This document shows, in pieces, positions 57,107 through 64,000 of a stretch of DNA of 64,000 nucleotides (position 1 is its first letter; every line of letters starts with the position of its first letter). The stretch lies in NCBI RefSeq assembly GCF_000633395.1, contig NZ_AYMU01000011.1, positions 1 through 64,000 of the forward strand. The letters run 5' to 3'. A program made the translations under genes and the position numbers. Source of the stretch: Pseudomonas sp. PH1b. GTDB lineage: Bacteria > Pseudomonadota > Gammaproteobacteria > Pseudomonadales > Pseudomonadaceae. The notes below the pieces were generated by a model. That model made no database searches. It saw only the letters and a list, made by a program, of their open reading frames with translations, and was not told the DNA's origin.

Positions 57107-58174
57107 TCAGGTGAACCGTTCGGGGCGGCAGGCATCGAGTTCGACACAGCGCTGGCCATGGACCACTTCCTCGCTGACCAGGCGTCCGACGCTGGCGGCC
57201 AGGGTTACCCCAGCGTGCATCACGGCCAGGTACAGGCCCTGCTGCCCGGGACAGTGGCCGATGATCGGCAGGCGGTCCACGGGCATCGGCCGCTGGCCGA
57301 CCTCCACGCTGCGCAGGCTGATGGCCTCGGCTCCGCGCAGCGCTGAGCGGAGCACTTGCAGGGCCTGCTGCGCAATGGCCTGTGGGCCCCTGGGGCCGTC
57401 CGCGTCAAGGTAGTCTTCGGCTGCCAGCAAGCCACCGTCGCTGTCCTCGCGGACCTCCAGCTGATCGTTGGAGACCAGGGTCTTGACCAGCCCTGGCGGT
57501 GCATCGAAGCGCAGCAGGATCGAGGGCGAGGCCTGCACTGGCAGGTTGATGCCCAGGGGCGCCAGCAGGAGCGGGCTGGCACAACCGGCGGCGAGCACCA
57601 CGCAGTCGGCGCGCAGCACTGCGTTGGCGGTGCGTATCCCGACGACCTGCTGGCCTTCGACCTCCAGGCCCAGCACCGGGGTGTGTTCGAGCACCTGGGC
57701 GCCGTGGGCACAGGCGGCGTCGAGCAGGGTGCGAATGGCGGCGACCGGATCCAGGCTGCCTTCGTCCCGGGCGTAGCGGGCCCGCTGCGCTGGCGAGTTG
57801 AGGTTGGGCTCTAGCTGGCTGATTTGCGCGCGGGTCAGCCAGCGGGCCGAGCCGATGGGCGCGACCTTGCAGCGCTGTTCCGAGTCCAGGGTGGCCCGGG
57901 TGTGGGACAGCGCGCCGCTCCAGTTGATCGCCAGTTGCGGCAGTGCCTGTTGCAGGCGTCGGTAGTCCGTGAGCGCCAGGCGGCGCAGGGCATTGCTGGC
58001 GTCGGGGGATTCGTCGGCCTGGTTGATCCAGGCAAAGGACTGCCTGCTGACACCGGCGGCCGGGGTAGCCTGTTCCAGCACCGTGACCCGGGCGCCAAGG
58101 CTCGCCAGGTGATAGGCGATGGACGCGCCGACAATGCCCGCGCCCACTACGATGATGTTTTTATCCTGCACCAT
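57107..58174 (-). CDS. FAD-dependent amino acid/amine oxidase (DadA/ThiO-like)
   Basis: 355 residues. The N-terminal FAD Rossmann motif is IIVVGAGIVGASIAYHLASL, and the C-terminal segment RPMPVDRLPIIGHCPGQQGL is typical of the DAO superfamily, with VMHAGVTLAASVGRLVSEEV closing the FAD site. It should deaminate a D-amino acid, sarcosine-like or other small amine. No partner gene gives the substrate; the inverted repeat at 56971-57013 suggests an independent transcript. Confidence 0.84.
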   Translation of the reverse strand: MVQDKNIIVVGAGIVGASIAYHLASLGARVTVLEQATPAAGVSRQSFAWINQADESPDASNALRRLALTDYRRLQQALPQLAINWSGALSHTRATLDSEQRCKVAPIGSARWLTRAQISQLEPNLNSPAQRARYARDEGSLDPVAAIRTLLDAACAHGAQVLEHTPVLGLEVEGQQVVGIRTANAVLRADCVVLAAGCASPLLLAPLGINLPVQASPSILLRFDAPPGLVKTLVSNDQLEVREDSDGGLLAAEDYLDADGPRGPQAIAQQALQVLRSALRGAEAISLRSVEVGQRPMPVDRLPIIGHCPGQQGLYLAVMHAGVTLAASVGRLVSEEVVHGQRCVELDACRPERFT

Positions 58175-58436
58175 TTGACCTCATTGTCTGGTTTGCCGGG
58201 CGGCTCATTGAGCGCAAGCCTGGCGCACCTTAATCCTCGCCAGAGGTCTGGGCAATTTGCACAGTGTTATGAAAGTGCAACCGGAGCCTGTATGGCGATT
58301 CGGTGCTGGTTGTTGCAGGCATCGGCGAAGACCGGATGGCGCTGCCTGTGTCGCTGACCCTGGGGGTTGCCGCAGGCCAGCAGGCGCCGGTCGATGCCGC
58401 GGTCGCCAATGCCGGCCTGGCGGCTGCTCCATGGAT

Positions 58437-59975
58437 CTATTCGATCTTCAGTGCCAGCCCCTGAGCCTGGGGCAGGGGCTTGCGCATCAGGCTGCCGACC
58501 ACCAGTGCGCCCAGCAGGGCGAGGAACCCGGCGACGGTCAGGACCAGGGCGAAACCGGCGACAAAGGCCTGGTTGGCCAGTGGCTCGATCAACGCTCGGG
58601 CACTTTGCGGCAGCCCGGCGAGGGCCCCCTGCATGTCGCCGGCGACCACCCGCGAGGCAATCTCCGGCGCCTGTTGCAGCCATTGTCCGGCCTGGGTTTC
58701 AAGATTCTGCTGCAAGCGCTGCTGGGTGTGGCTGCCGAGCAACGCGCCGAACACGCCGATGGCCAGCATGATGGCGCTGAAACGCATGGTGGTGCTCATG
58801 CCCGAGGCCATGCCGGTACGCTCCCGGGGCACGCAGGCCATGATGTTTTTCTGTGTGTCGCCATTGAGCAGGCCGGCACCGGCACCGGTCACGGCAATGG
58901 CCAGGGCGAAGCTCAGGTAGCCTCCGGCCTGCACCGCCCAGGCGCTGAGCAGGTTGCCGCAGCCCACCAGGGTCAGGCCGGCGGCCATCAGTGTGGCCGG
59001 GGCATAGCGCCCGGCCAGGCGTGCGCCGATCCGCGGGCAGATGAGCATGGTCAAGGCAAAGGGCAGCATGCCCAGGCCTGAGGCGATGGCCGAGAACCCC
59101 AGGCCGTTCTGCAGGTAGAAGGGCAGCAGGGTCATCATCACCTGGGCGCAGCCGGCGTAGGCGAACATGCCCAGCAGGGCTCCGATGAAGCGCGGGTGGC
59201 GAAACAGTTGCAGGTCGACCATGGGCCGGCGCTGCACCCGTTCGATCAGCACGAACAGGCCGAGCAGGGCGATCCCCGCCAGGAGCCGGGTGCTGGTGGC
59301 GGGATGGCTCCAACCGATGCGGTTGGCTTCGATCAGGCCCCAGATCAGGCACAGCAGGCTGGCACTGAAGGCCAGGCTGCCCCAGGGGTCCAGGCGCGCG
59401 GCCTGGGTATCGCGGGATTCGGGCACGTTGCGCAGCACACTCCATAACAGCAGCAGGCCCACCGGCAGGTTGAAGTAGAAGATCCAGCGCCAGCCGAAGT
59501 ATTCGGTGATCAGCCCGCCGACGGTGGGGGCGGCGGTCATTGCCATGCCCATGCAGGCACCCCAGAAGGCCCAGGCCTTGGCCCGTTCCACTTCGTCGTG
59601 GAAGGTATGGCCGATGGAGGCCAGGGCCGAGGTCAGCAGCAGGGCCGCCCCCACGCCTTTCAGCGCCCGGGCGATGTCCAGCAGCAAGGCGTTGGGCGCC
59701 GCGCCGCAGCCCAGGGACGCGAGGATGAACAGGCCGAGGCCGCAGAGCAGCACGCGCTTGCGGCCGAAGCGGTCGGCCAGGCTGCCGGCCGGCAGCAGCA
59801 GCGCGGCGAAGGCCAGCATGTAGGCGCTGACCACCCATTCGATGTCGGCGAAGTTGGCCCCCAGGTCGCGGGCGATGCTGGGCAGGGCCACGGCGACGAT
59901 ATTGGTGTCCAGGACGATCAGCGAACAGACCCCGGAGGCGGTGAGCAGGGTCAGGCGCGGGTTGACGGCGCTCAT
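58437..59975 (-). CDS. DHA2-type MFS drug exporter
   Basis: 512 residues of the EmrB/QacA branch with about 14 hydrophobic segments. Motif A LADRFGRKRVLLCGLGLF and the N-terminal LDTNIVAVALPSIARDLGAN are present, and TM5 contains WRWIFYFNLPVGLLLL. Proton-driven efflux of small hydrophobic compounds. Its ATG overlaps the stop of the GlcG/HbpS-like gene (ATGA), indicating one operon. A divergent LysR regulator lies beyond. Confidence 0.88.
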   Translation of the reverse strand: MSAVNPRLTLLTASGVCSLIVLDTNIVAVALPSIARDLGANFADIEWVVSAYMLAFAALLLPAGSLADRFGRKRVLLCGLGLFILASLGCGAAPNALLLDIARALKGVGAALLLTSALASIGHTFHDEVERAKAWAFWGACMGMAMTAAPTVGGLITEYFGWRWIFYFNLPVGLLLLWSVLRNVPESRDTQAARLDPWGSLAFSASLLCLIWGLIEANRIGWSHPATSTRLLAGIALLGLFVLIERVQRRPMVDLQLFRHPRFIGALLGMFAYAGCAQVMMTLLPFYLQNGLGFSAIASGLGMLPFALTMLICPRIGARLAGRYAPATLMAAGLTLVGCGNLLSAWAVQAGGYLSFALAIAVTGAGAGLLNGDTQKNIMACVPRERTGMASGMSTTMRFSAIMLAIGVFGALLGSHTQQRLQQNLETQAGQWLQQAPEIASRVVAGDMQGALAGLPQSARALIEPLANQAFVAGFALVLTVAGFLALLGALVVGSLMRKPLPQAQGLALKIE

Positions 59976-60469
59976 GGGGTCACCCGCTGGGCCAGGGTGG
60001 CGATGGCCGCCAGGGCGATTTCATCGTCGTGGGCCGGGGTGTCGGCACTGACCCCGATGGCCCCGACCACCTGGCCGTCGACGATGATCGGCTGCGCGCC
60101 TTTCATCATCAGCAGGCCGGCGCTGAGGGCGGCGGGGCGGCCGCCATTGACGGCGTTTTCCAGGTCCCCCGAGGGGCGCTTGAACAGCGCTGAAGTGCGC
60201 GCCTTGCCCTGGGCCAGTTCGATCCCGGCTACCACCGGGGCGCCGTCCATGCGTGCGCCGAGAATCGGCCAGCCACCGTCGTCGACGATCACCACCGCGC
60301 AGGGCCAGCCCTTGGCGTTGGCGGTTTCCTGGGCTGCTCGCAGCAGGCTCTGGGCACTGTCAAGGGTAAGGATTGCCTTGTGGGCAACGTCGGGTCGAAT
60401 CTCCCCAGCTACAGCAGTCTGCAGGCTGCAGCAGGTGATCATTGCCAGAAACAGGGGTTTGACGCGCAT
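59972..60469 (-). CDS. Secreted GlcG/HbpS family protein
   Basis: 165 residues with a signal peptide (LFLAMITCCSLQTAVA). GlcG/HbpS (DUF336) fold: CAVVIVDDGGWPILGARMDG, GKARTSALFKRPSG and QPIIVDGQVVGAIGVSADTP. Relatives bind haem or cobalamin or act in corrinoid/glycolate contexts; no specific ligand is evident. Co-translated with the DHA2 exporter, and its start faces a LysR gene 102 bases away. Confidence 0.82.
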   Translation of the reverse strand: MRVKPLFLAMITCCSLQTAVAGEIRPDVAHKAILTLDSAQSLLRAAQETANAKGWPCAVVIVDDGGWPILGARMDGAPVVAGIELAQGKARTSALFKRPSGDLENAVNGGRPAALSAGLLMMKGAQPIIVDGQVVGAIGVSADTPAHDDEIALAAIATLAQRVTP

Positions 60470-60571
60470 GGCCGTGGCTCTCTACTGTGAAGGTCCGCTC
60501 AGCTTATCCCGGCCCTTGAGGGTCTTTGTTAGCTGCTGGCGGGCAGTTCATTACCTTTGAGCTAATGCCTT

Positions 60572-61453
60572 ATGGAAATTCGTCACTTTCGCTACTTCCT
60601 GGCGGTGGCCCGGCAGCGCAATTTCACCCGTGCCGCTGAGCAACTGGGCATCGCCCCGCCGACCCTGAGCCGGCAGATCCAGGACATGGAAAAAGCCCTG
60701 GGCACGCGCCTGTTCCTGCGCCAGCAGCGCGAGGTCAGCCTCACCGAGGCCGGTGCCACGCTGTTGCTGGAGGCCGAGGCGACGGTGCGCCAGTTCGAGT
60801 TTGCCCAGCGCAACGCGCAGCGCGCCGGGCGCGGCGAGATCGGTCACATCGAGCTGGGCTACGTGGCCTCGGCGGTGTATTCCGGGTTGCTGCAGAAACA
60901 GGTGCAGGGCTTTGGCCGCGATTGCCCGGACGTCAGCCTCAATGTGCGGGAGATGCCCATGGCGACACTGCCGGCGCGCATCGCCGACGGGCGCCTCGAT
61001 GTTGGCTACATCCGCTCGCCCATGCCCCTGCCGGAGGGGGTCGAGGCCATTCGCCTGGACGCCGAGGGTTTTGTCCTGGCGCTGTCAGCCGAGTCCTGGT
61101 TGTGCCGCCTGCCGCAGATCGCCTCCGAGCACCTGCTCAACGAGACCTTCATTCTGCCCGAGCAGATCAGCGGCACCCTGCAGGTGGCGGCCCAGGGCGC
61201 CTACGCTCCCAAGCTCGGGGCTCAGCCCGGGGGCCTGGTGGCGGTGCTGGCCCTGGTGTCCCTAGGGCAGGGGGTGGCGGTGGTTCCCGAGTCGGTGGTG
61301 GGCCATGTCAGCCTGCCCAATGTCCTGTACCGGCCCATCGGCGGCAGTTCGGCATCGTCCTGGCTGTCGTTGATCCATCGCCGTTTCGAGCAGGCTCCAG
61401 CAGTGGTGCGCTACATCGAACAGGTCCGGCGCGAGTACCGGAACAAGGCCTGA
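60572..61453 (+). CDS. LysR family transcriptional regulator
   Basis: 293 residues. N-terminal HTH (EIRHFRYFLAVARQRNFTRA, LGIAPPTLSRQIQDMEKALG) and an effector domain whose GEIGHIELGYVASAVY matches the BenM/CatM-like group. Divergent from the GlcG-exporter operon, its most likely target. Confidence 0.87.
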   Translation: MEIRHFRYFLAVARQRNFTRAAEQLGIAPPTLSRQIQDMEKALGTRLFLRQQREVSLTEAGATLLLEAEATVRQFEFAQRNAQRAGRGEIGHIELGYVASAVYSGLLQKQVQGFGRDCPDVSLNVREMPMATLPARIADGRLDVGYIRSPMPLPEGVEAIRLDAEGFVLALSAESWLCRLPQIASEHLLNETFILPEQISGTLQVAAQGAYAPKLGAQPGGLVAVLALVSLGQGVAVVPESVVGHVSLPNVLYRPIGGSSASSWLSLIHRRFEQAPAVVRYIEQVRREYRNKA

Positions 61454-61528
61454 GAAGGCGTGTTCAAGCAGATGACTGGCGCGCATAATCCTCGCCTTGT
61501 GCGTTTTTCTTCAGGAGCTGAACCGCCC

Positions 61529-61906
61529 ATGATCGACCACCTTGACCATCTGGTACTGACCACCGTCGACCCGGTCGCCGCCGAGGATTTCTACGTGCGG
61601 GTGCTGGGCATGCAACTGCAGACTTTTGCCGGCGGACGCAAGGCGTTCAAGTACGGCAACCAGAAGATCAACCTGCATGTGCGCGGCCATGAGTTCGAAC
61701 CCAAGGCGCACCTGCCGGTGCCGGGGGCGCTGGACCTGTGCTTTATCGCCAGCGTGCCCCTGGAGCAGGTGATTGCCCACCTGCAGCAGGTCGACTGGCC
61801 GATCATCGAAGGCCCGGTGGCGCGCACCGGGGCCACGGGGCCGATCCGTTCGGTGTACCTGCGGGACCCGGACCTGAACCTGATCGAGATTGCCGAACAG
61901 GTGTAG
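61529..61906 (+). CDS. VOC family dioxygenase/glyoxalase-like protein
   Basis: 125 residues from the ATG at 61529 with CAGGAG upstream; frame back to 61460 is rejected. A single VOC metal-binding domain: HLVLTTVDPVAAEDFYVRVL, GNQKINLHVRGHEFEPK, and the end VYLRDPDLNLIEIAEQV with the metal Glu. Possible dioxygenase, glyoxalase or fosfomycin-resistance-like function; the substrate cannot be chosen from sequence. Follows a LysR gene by 75 bases. Confidence 0.8.
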   Translation: MIDHLDHLVLTTVDPVAAEDFYVRVLGMQLQTFAGGRKAFKYGNQKINLHVRGHEFEPKAHLPVPGALDLCFIASVPLEQVIAHLQQVDWPIIEGPVARTGATGPIRSVYLRDPDLNLIEIAEQV

Positions 61907-61956
61907 CCGCAGTCATCGGCTGGGCTCGACCGGCAGGAGCCCTGGGCTGGCAGAGC

Positions 61957-61973
61957 GCCCGGCTCTTCCGGGC
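61957..61973. terminator. Hairpin between convergent VOC and DhaL genes
   Basis: GCCCGG (61957-61962) and CCGGGC (61968-61973) form a compact stem with a 5-base loop, in the 123-base gap between convergent genes. Confidence 0.4.
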
Positions 61974-62029
61974 TCGGCAGTGGCCCAACCCATGCCGAGC
62001 CGGGATCGCCAGGGCGCGCGCAGGGCTGA

Positions 62030-62671
62030 TCAAAGGCGCGCGGTGATGGAGTCCGCCAGGCGCTCGAGAATCAGGCAGCAGGACACTGCCCCGGCATCCA
62101 GTACCCCCAGGGAGCGCTCCCCAAGGCGGCTGGCCCGACCGATCCGCGCCACCAGGTCGCGGGTCGAGTCCCGGCCTTGGGACGCCGCACTTTTCATGCG
62201 TTGCAAGGCCTCCTGGAACGAGGCTCCGGCAGCTTCGGCCTGCTCGAAGGCCTCCACCGCCGGAATCAGCGTGTCCATCAGGCACTTGTCGCCCACGCCG
62301 GCCTCGGTGATGTCCTGCAAGGAGGTCAGGCCGCCCCGCAGCAGGCGGGAGAAACCCGCGGCGTCGATCCGGGTGGCGCCGCGCACCTCGTTGGCCATGC
62401 CGATGAACAGGCTGCCGTACAGCGGCCCCATGGAGCCGCCGATGCCTTCCATCAGGCTCAGGGTCAGTTCGTCGAGGGCTTCTGCCAGGCCCAGTTCGCG
62501 ACCTTCAAGGGCGCGCCCGCAATGGGCGAAGCCCTTGGCCATGTTGATCCCGTGGTCGCCATCGCCGATGGCGCCGTCCACTTCACTCAGGTACTCGCGG
62601 TTGGCCACGATCACCGTCACCAGATCGCTGACGATGGCGCTGCCGTCCTGGCTGGAAAACTGCTGGTTCAT
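62030..62671 (-). CDS. dhaL: Dihydroxyacetone kinase subunit DhaL
   Basis: 213 residues. ADP/ATP-binding helical-barrel subunit; the nucleotide/Mg site is in GAIGDGDHGINMAKGF, with GGSMGPLYGSLFIGMANE further along. Works with DhaK to phosphorylate dihydroxyacetone or a related ketose. Begins 3 bases after the DhaK stop. No DhaM (PTS) gene in view, so whether phosphate comes from ATP or PTS is open. Confidence 0.88.
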   Translation of the reverse strand: MNQQFSSQDGSAIVSDLVTVIVANREYLSEVDGAIGDGDHGINMAKGFAHCGRALEGRELGLAEALDELTLSLMEGIGGSMGPLYGSLFIGMANEVRGATRIDAAGFSRLLRGGLTSLQDITEAGVGDKCLMDTLIPAVEAFEQAEAAGASFQEALQRMKSAASQGRDSTRDLVARIGRASRLGERSLGVLDAGAVSCCLILERLADSITARL

Positions 62672-62674
62672 GGC

Positions 62675-63676
62675 TCACTCCGCCTGGGTCATGCCGATGG
62701 AACGGCAAGGGTGGTCGATCAGGGTTGCCAGTTCGGCGTCCAGGCCCAGCAGGGTCAGGGTCACGCCCATCATCTCCAGGGAGGTGAAGTAGTTGCCGAC
62801 GTAGCAGCGGTGGATGTTCAGGCCTTGGGCGCGCAACAGGCGCTCGACTTCGGCGTAGAAGATGTACAGCTCCATTACCGGGGTGGCGCCGAGGCCTGAA
62901 ACCAGGACCACCACCGACGCGTCGTGCTCAAACTCCCGGTCGGCCAGGATCGGTGCCAGCATGCGCTGGGCCATGGCCGCCGCGGATTCAGTGGGGATCA
63001 CTTCAATGCCCGGCTCGCCATGGTGGCCGATGCCCAGTTCCATCTGGCCGTCGGCAATCTGGAAGTTGGCCTTGCCCACGGCAGGAATGGTGCAGGGGGT
63101 CAGGCCGACGCCGATGGAGCGGCACTGGTCGACTGTTTTCTGCGCGACCCGGATAACCCCGTCGAGGTCGTAGCCCCGGGCCGCTGCCGCGCCGCCGACC
63201 TTCCACATGAAAATTTCCCCGGCCACGCCGCGTCGCTTGTGGATCTCTTCCCGTGGTGCTGACGCCACGTCGTCGTTGGCCACCACCGTGCGTACCTGCA
63301 AGTCCCTGCTGGCGGCCATTTTCATCGCCAGTTTGACATTCATGTTATCGCCGGCGTAGTTGCCATAGAGGCAGGCCACGCCGGCCCCGCGGTCGGCGGC
63401 GCGAAAGGCGTCGAAGAAGCTCTTGGCGGTGGGCGAGGAGAAGATCTCGCCCACTGCCACGGCGTCCACCAGGCCTGGCCCCACATAGCCGAGGAAGGCC
63501 GGCTCATGGCCCGAGCCGCCACCGGTGACGATGCCCACCTGGCCCTGCGGCGAGGCTTGGTGCTTGCCGATGACCCGTGGATTGGCTTCGAACTGTGCCA
63601 GATGCGGATGGGCCAGCAGGATGCCTTGCAGCATGTCCTCGACCACCTGGTCCGGGTCGTTGATCACTCGATTCAT
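62675..63676 (-). CDS. dhaK: Dihydroxyacetone kinase subunit DhaK
   Basis: 333 residues. Substrate subunit that binds the carbonyl covalently through a His, here in ELGIGHHGEPGIEVIPTE; the phosphate-binding loop is GIVTGGGSGHEPAF near residue 50. Operon with DhaL downstream and a zinc dehydrogenase gene upstream, suggesting oxidation of a polyol followed by ketose phosphorylation. Substrates beyond dihydroxyacetone (for example erythrulose) occur in this family. Confidence 0.9.
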   Translation of the reverse strand: MNRVINDPDQVVEDMLQGILLAHPHLAQFEANPRVIGKHQASPQGQVGIVTGGGSGHEPAFLGYVGPGLVDAVAVGEIFSSPTAKSFFDAFRAADRGAGVACLYGNYAGDNMNVKLAMKMAASRDLQVRTVVANDDVASAPREEIHKRRGVAGEIFMWKVGGAAAARGYDLDGVIRVAQKTVDQCRSIGVGLTPCTIPAVGKANFQIADGQMELGIGHHGEPGIEVIPTESAAAMAQRMLAPILADREFEHDASVVVLVSGLGATPVMELYIFYAEVERLLRAQGLNIHRCYVGNYFTSLEMMGVTLTLLGLDAELATLIDHPCRSIGMTQAE

Positions 63677-63729
63677 GACGGTTTTCCTGTGTTCTTGTTG
63701 TTGGCCGTGGCGCGGTGAGTGGGGGCGGC

Positions 63730-64000
63730 TCAGGGCTTGAGTACCACCTTGAGGGAGCGATCGCCACGTTCCATCACCGCGAAGGCCTGCTTGAAGTCCG
63801 CCAGGGCGAAGGTGTGGGTGACCACGTCGCGCATGTCGATCTTGCGCTGGCCGATGAAGTCGATGGCCCGCGGGTACATGTAGGGCCCCAGGTGCGAGCC
63901 GAGCACGTCCAGTTCCTTGCGGTCGCCGATGATCGACCAGTCCACCGTGGCTTCGTCGTTGAACACGCTGAACTCGACGAAGCGCCCCAGTTTGCGCAGC
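63730..64000 (-). CDS. Zinc-dependent medium-chain dehydrogenase, C-terminal part (cut by window)
   Basis: About the last 90 residues of a medium-chain alcohol/polyol dehydrogenase; the frame is open to the window edge. The C-terminal end (VVTHTFALADFKQAFAVMER then SLKVVLKP) is typical of polyol dehydrogenases, including erythritol/threitol-type enzymes. Upstream partner of DhaK-DhaL on the same strand, 53 bases away. Zinc ligands and the cofactor site lie outside the window. Confidence 0.8.
   Translation of the reverse strand, partial: LRKLGRFVEFSVFNDEATVDWSIIGDRKELDVLGSHLGPYMYPRAIDFIGQRKIDMRDVVTHTFALADFKQAFAVMERGDRSLKVVLKP

Noticed and set aside
58268..58463. Open frame ending LYGDSVLVVAGIGEDRMALP-like sequence in the gap between FAD oxidase and MFS genes
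   Set aside because: No ATG, no ribosome site, overlaps the end of the MFS gene, and no recognisable family; could be chance or a decayed fragment.
1..64000. CRISPR array, tRNA or rRNA genes, insertion sequences
   Set aside because: No regularly spaced repeats, cloverleaf-like or rRNA-like segments were seen on reading, and the only transposase is the phage MuA type.

Overview
The window reads as a chromosomal segment of a fluorescent Pseudomonas (P. fluorescens / P. protegens / P. chlororaphis type). The grounds are high GC, Pseudomonas-like codon use, the gene families present, and a B3-like transposable phage of the kind common in the genus. This assignment is inference from gene content; no database search was run.

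Layout. (1) 1-7245 is the early region of a Mu/B3-type transposable prophage: MuA-like DDE transposase, MuB-like ATPase, DUF3164 and DUF2528 proteins, GemA and a Mor-type activator. It stops just after mor. No lysis, head or tail genes follow, and a short start-only stub (7385-7426) abuts a chromosomal gene without a normal start, so the element looks deleted. (2) 7389-10749 is an accessory patch. A GH19 lysozyme/chitinase-like protein with a long helical N-terminus sits behind a near-perfect LexA box, which fits an SOS-induced lytic bacteriocin. Around it are unrecognised small genes. (3) 10790-17128 holds a thiolase, a candidate ADP-ribosyltransferase, a CycA-type permease, ornithine cyclodeaminase, a histone-deacetylase-family amidohydrolase and an Lrp/AsnC regulator. 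(4) 17207-28471 is a four-gene phosphorelay in the order of PvrS-PvrR-RcsC-RcsB: hybrid kinase without HPt, EAL response regulator, hybrid kinase with HPt, RcsB-like regulator. It diverges from a large autotransporter whose promoter carries three RcsB-box-like sites. (5) 28453-34227 has assorted enzymes and regulators. (6) 34255-42764 is an iron-chelate uptake island: FepB/D/G/C-like ABC transporter, TonB-dependent receptor, IclR regulator and a flavin monooxygenase. A shared palindromic operator candidate and Fur-like boxes occur in both promoter regions. (7) 42804-43312 is a molbindin behind a ModE-like box. (8) 43364-49365 is an RND efflux operon in the order OMP-MFP-RND. (9) 49610-58174 holds an orphan PTS IIA protein, two tandem orphan polyamine-type binding proteins, a LysR regulator, an FMN 2-hydroxy-acid dehydrogenase, a PoxB-type pyruvate oxidase and an FAD amine oxidase. 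(10) 58437-61906 has a DHA2 exporter coupled to a GlcG/HbpS protein, a divergent LysR regulator and a VOC protein. (11) 62030-64000 is a DhaL-DhaK-zinc dehydrogenase operon, cut by the window end.

How the parts work together. The most coherent systems are the phosphorelay plus autotransporter (surface adhesion or biofilm switch, with c-di-GMP hydrolysis by the EAL protein), the Fe-chelate import and oxidation island under IclR plus Fur, and the SOS-controlled GH19 protein. The convergent gene next to the GH19 protein is placed where immunity genes of peptidoglycan-targeting bacteriocins can lie, and it appears to have lost its 5' end at the prophage scar.
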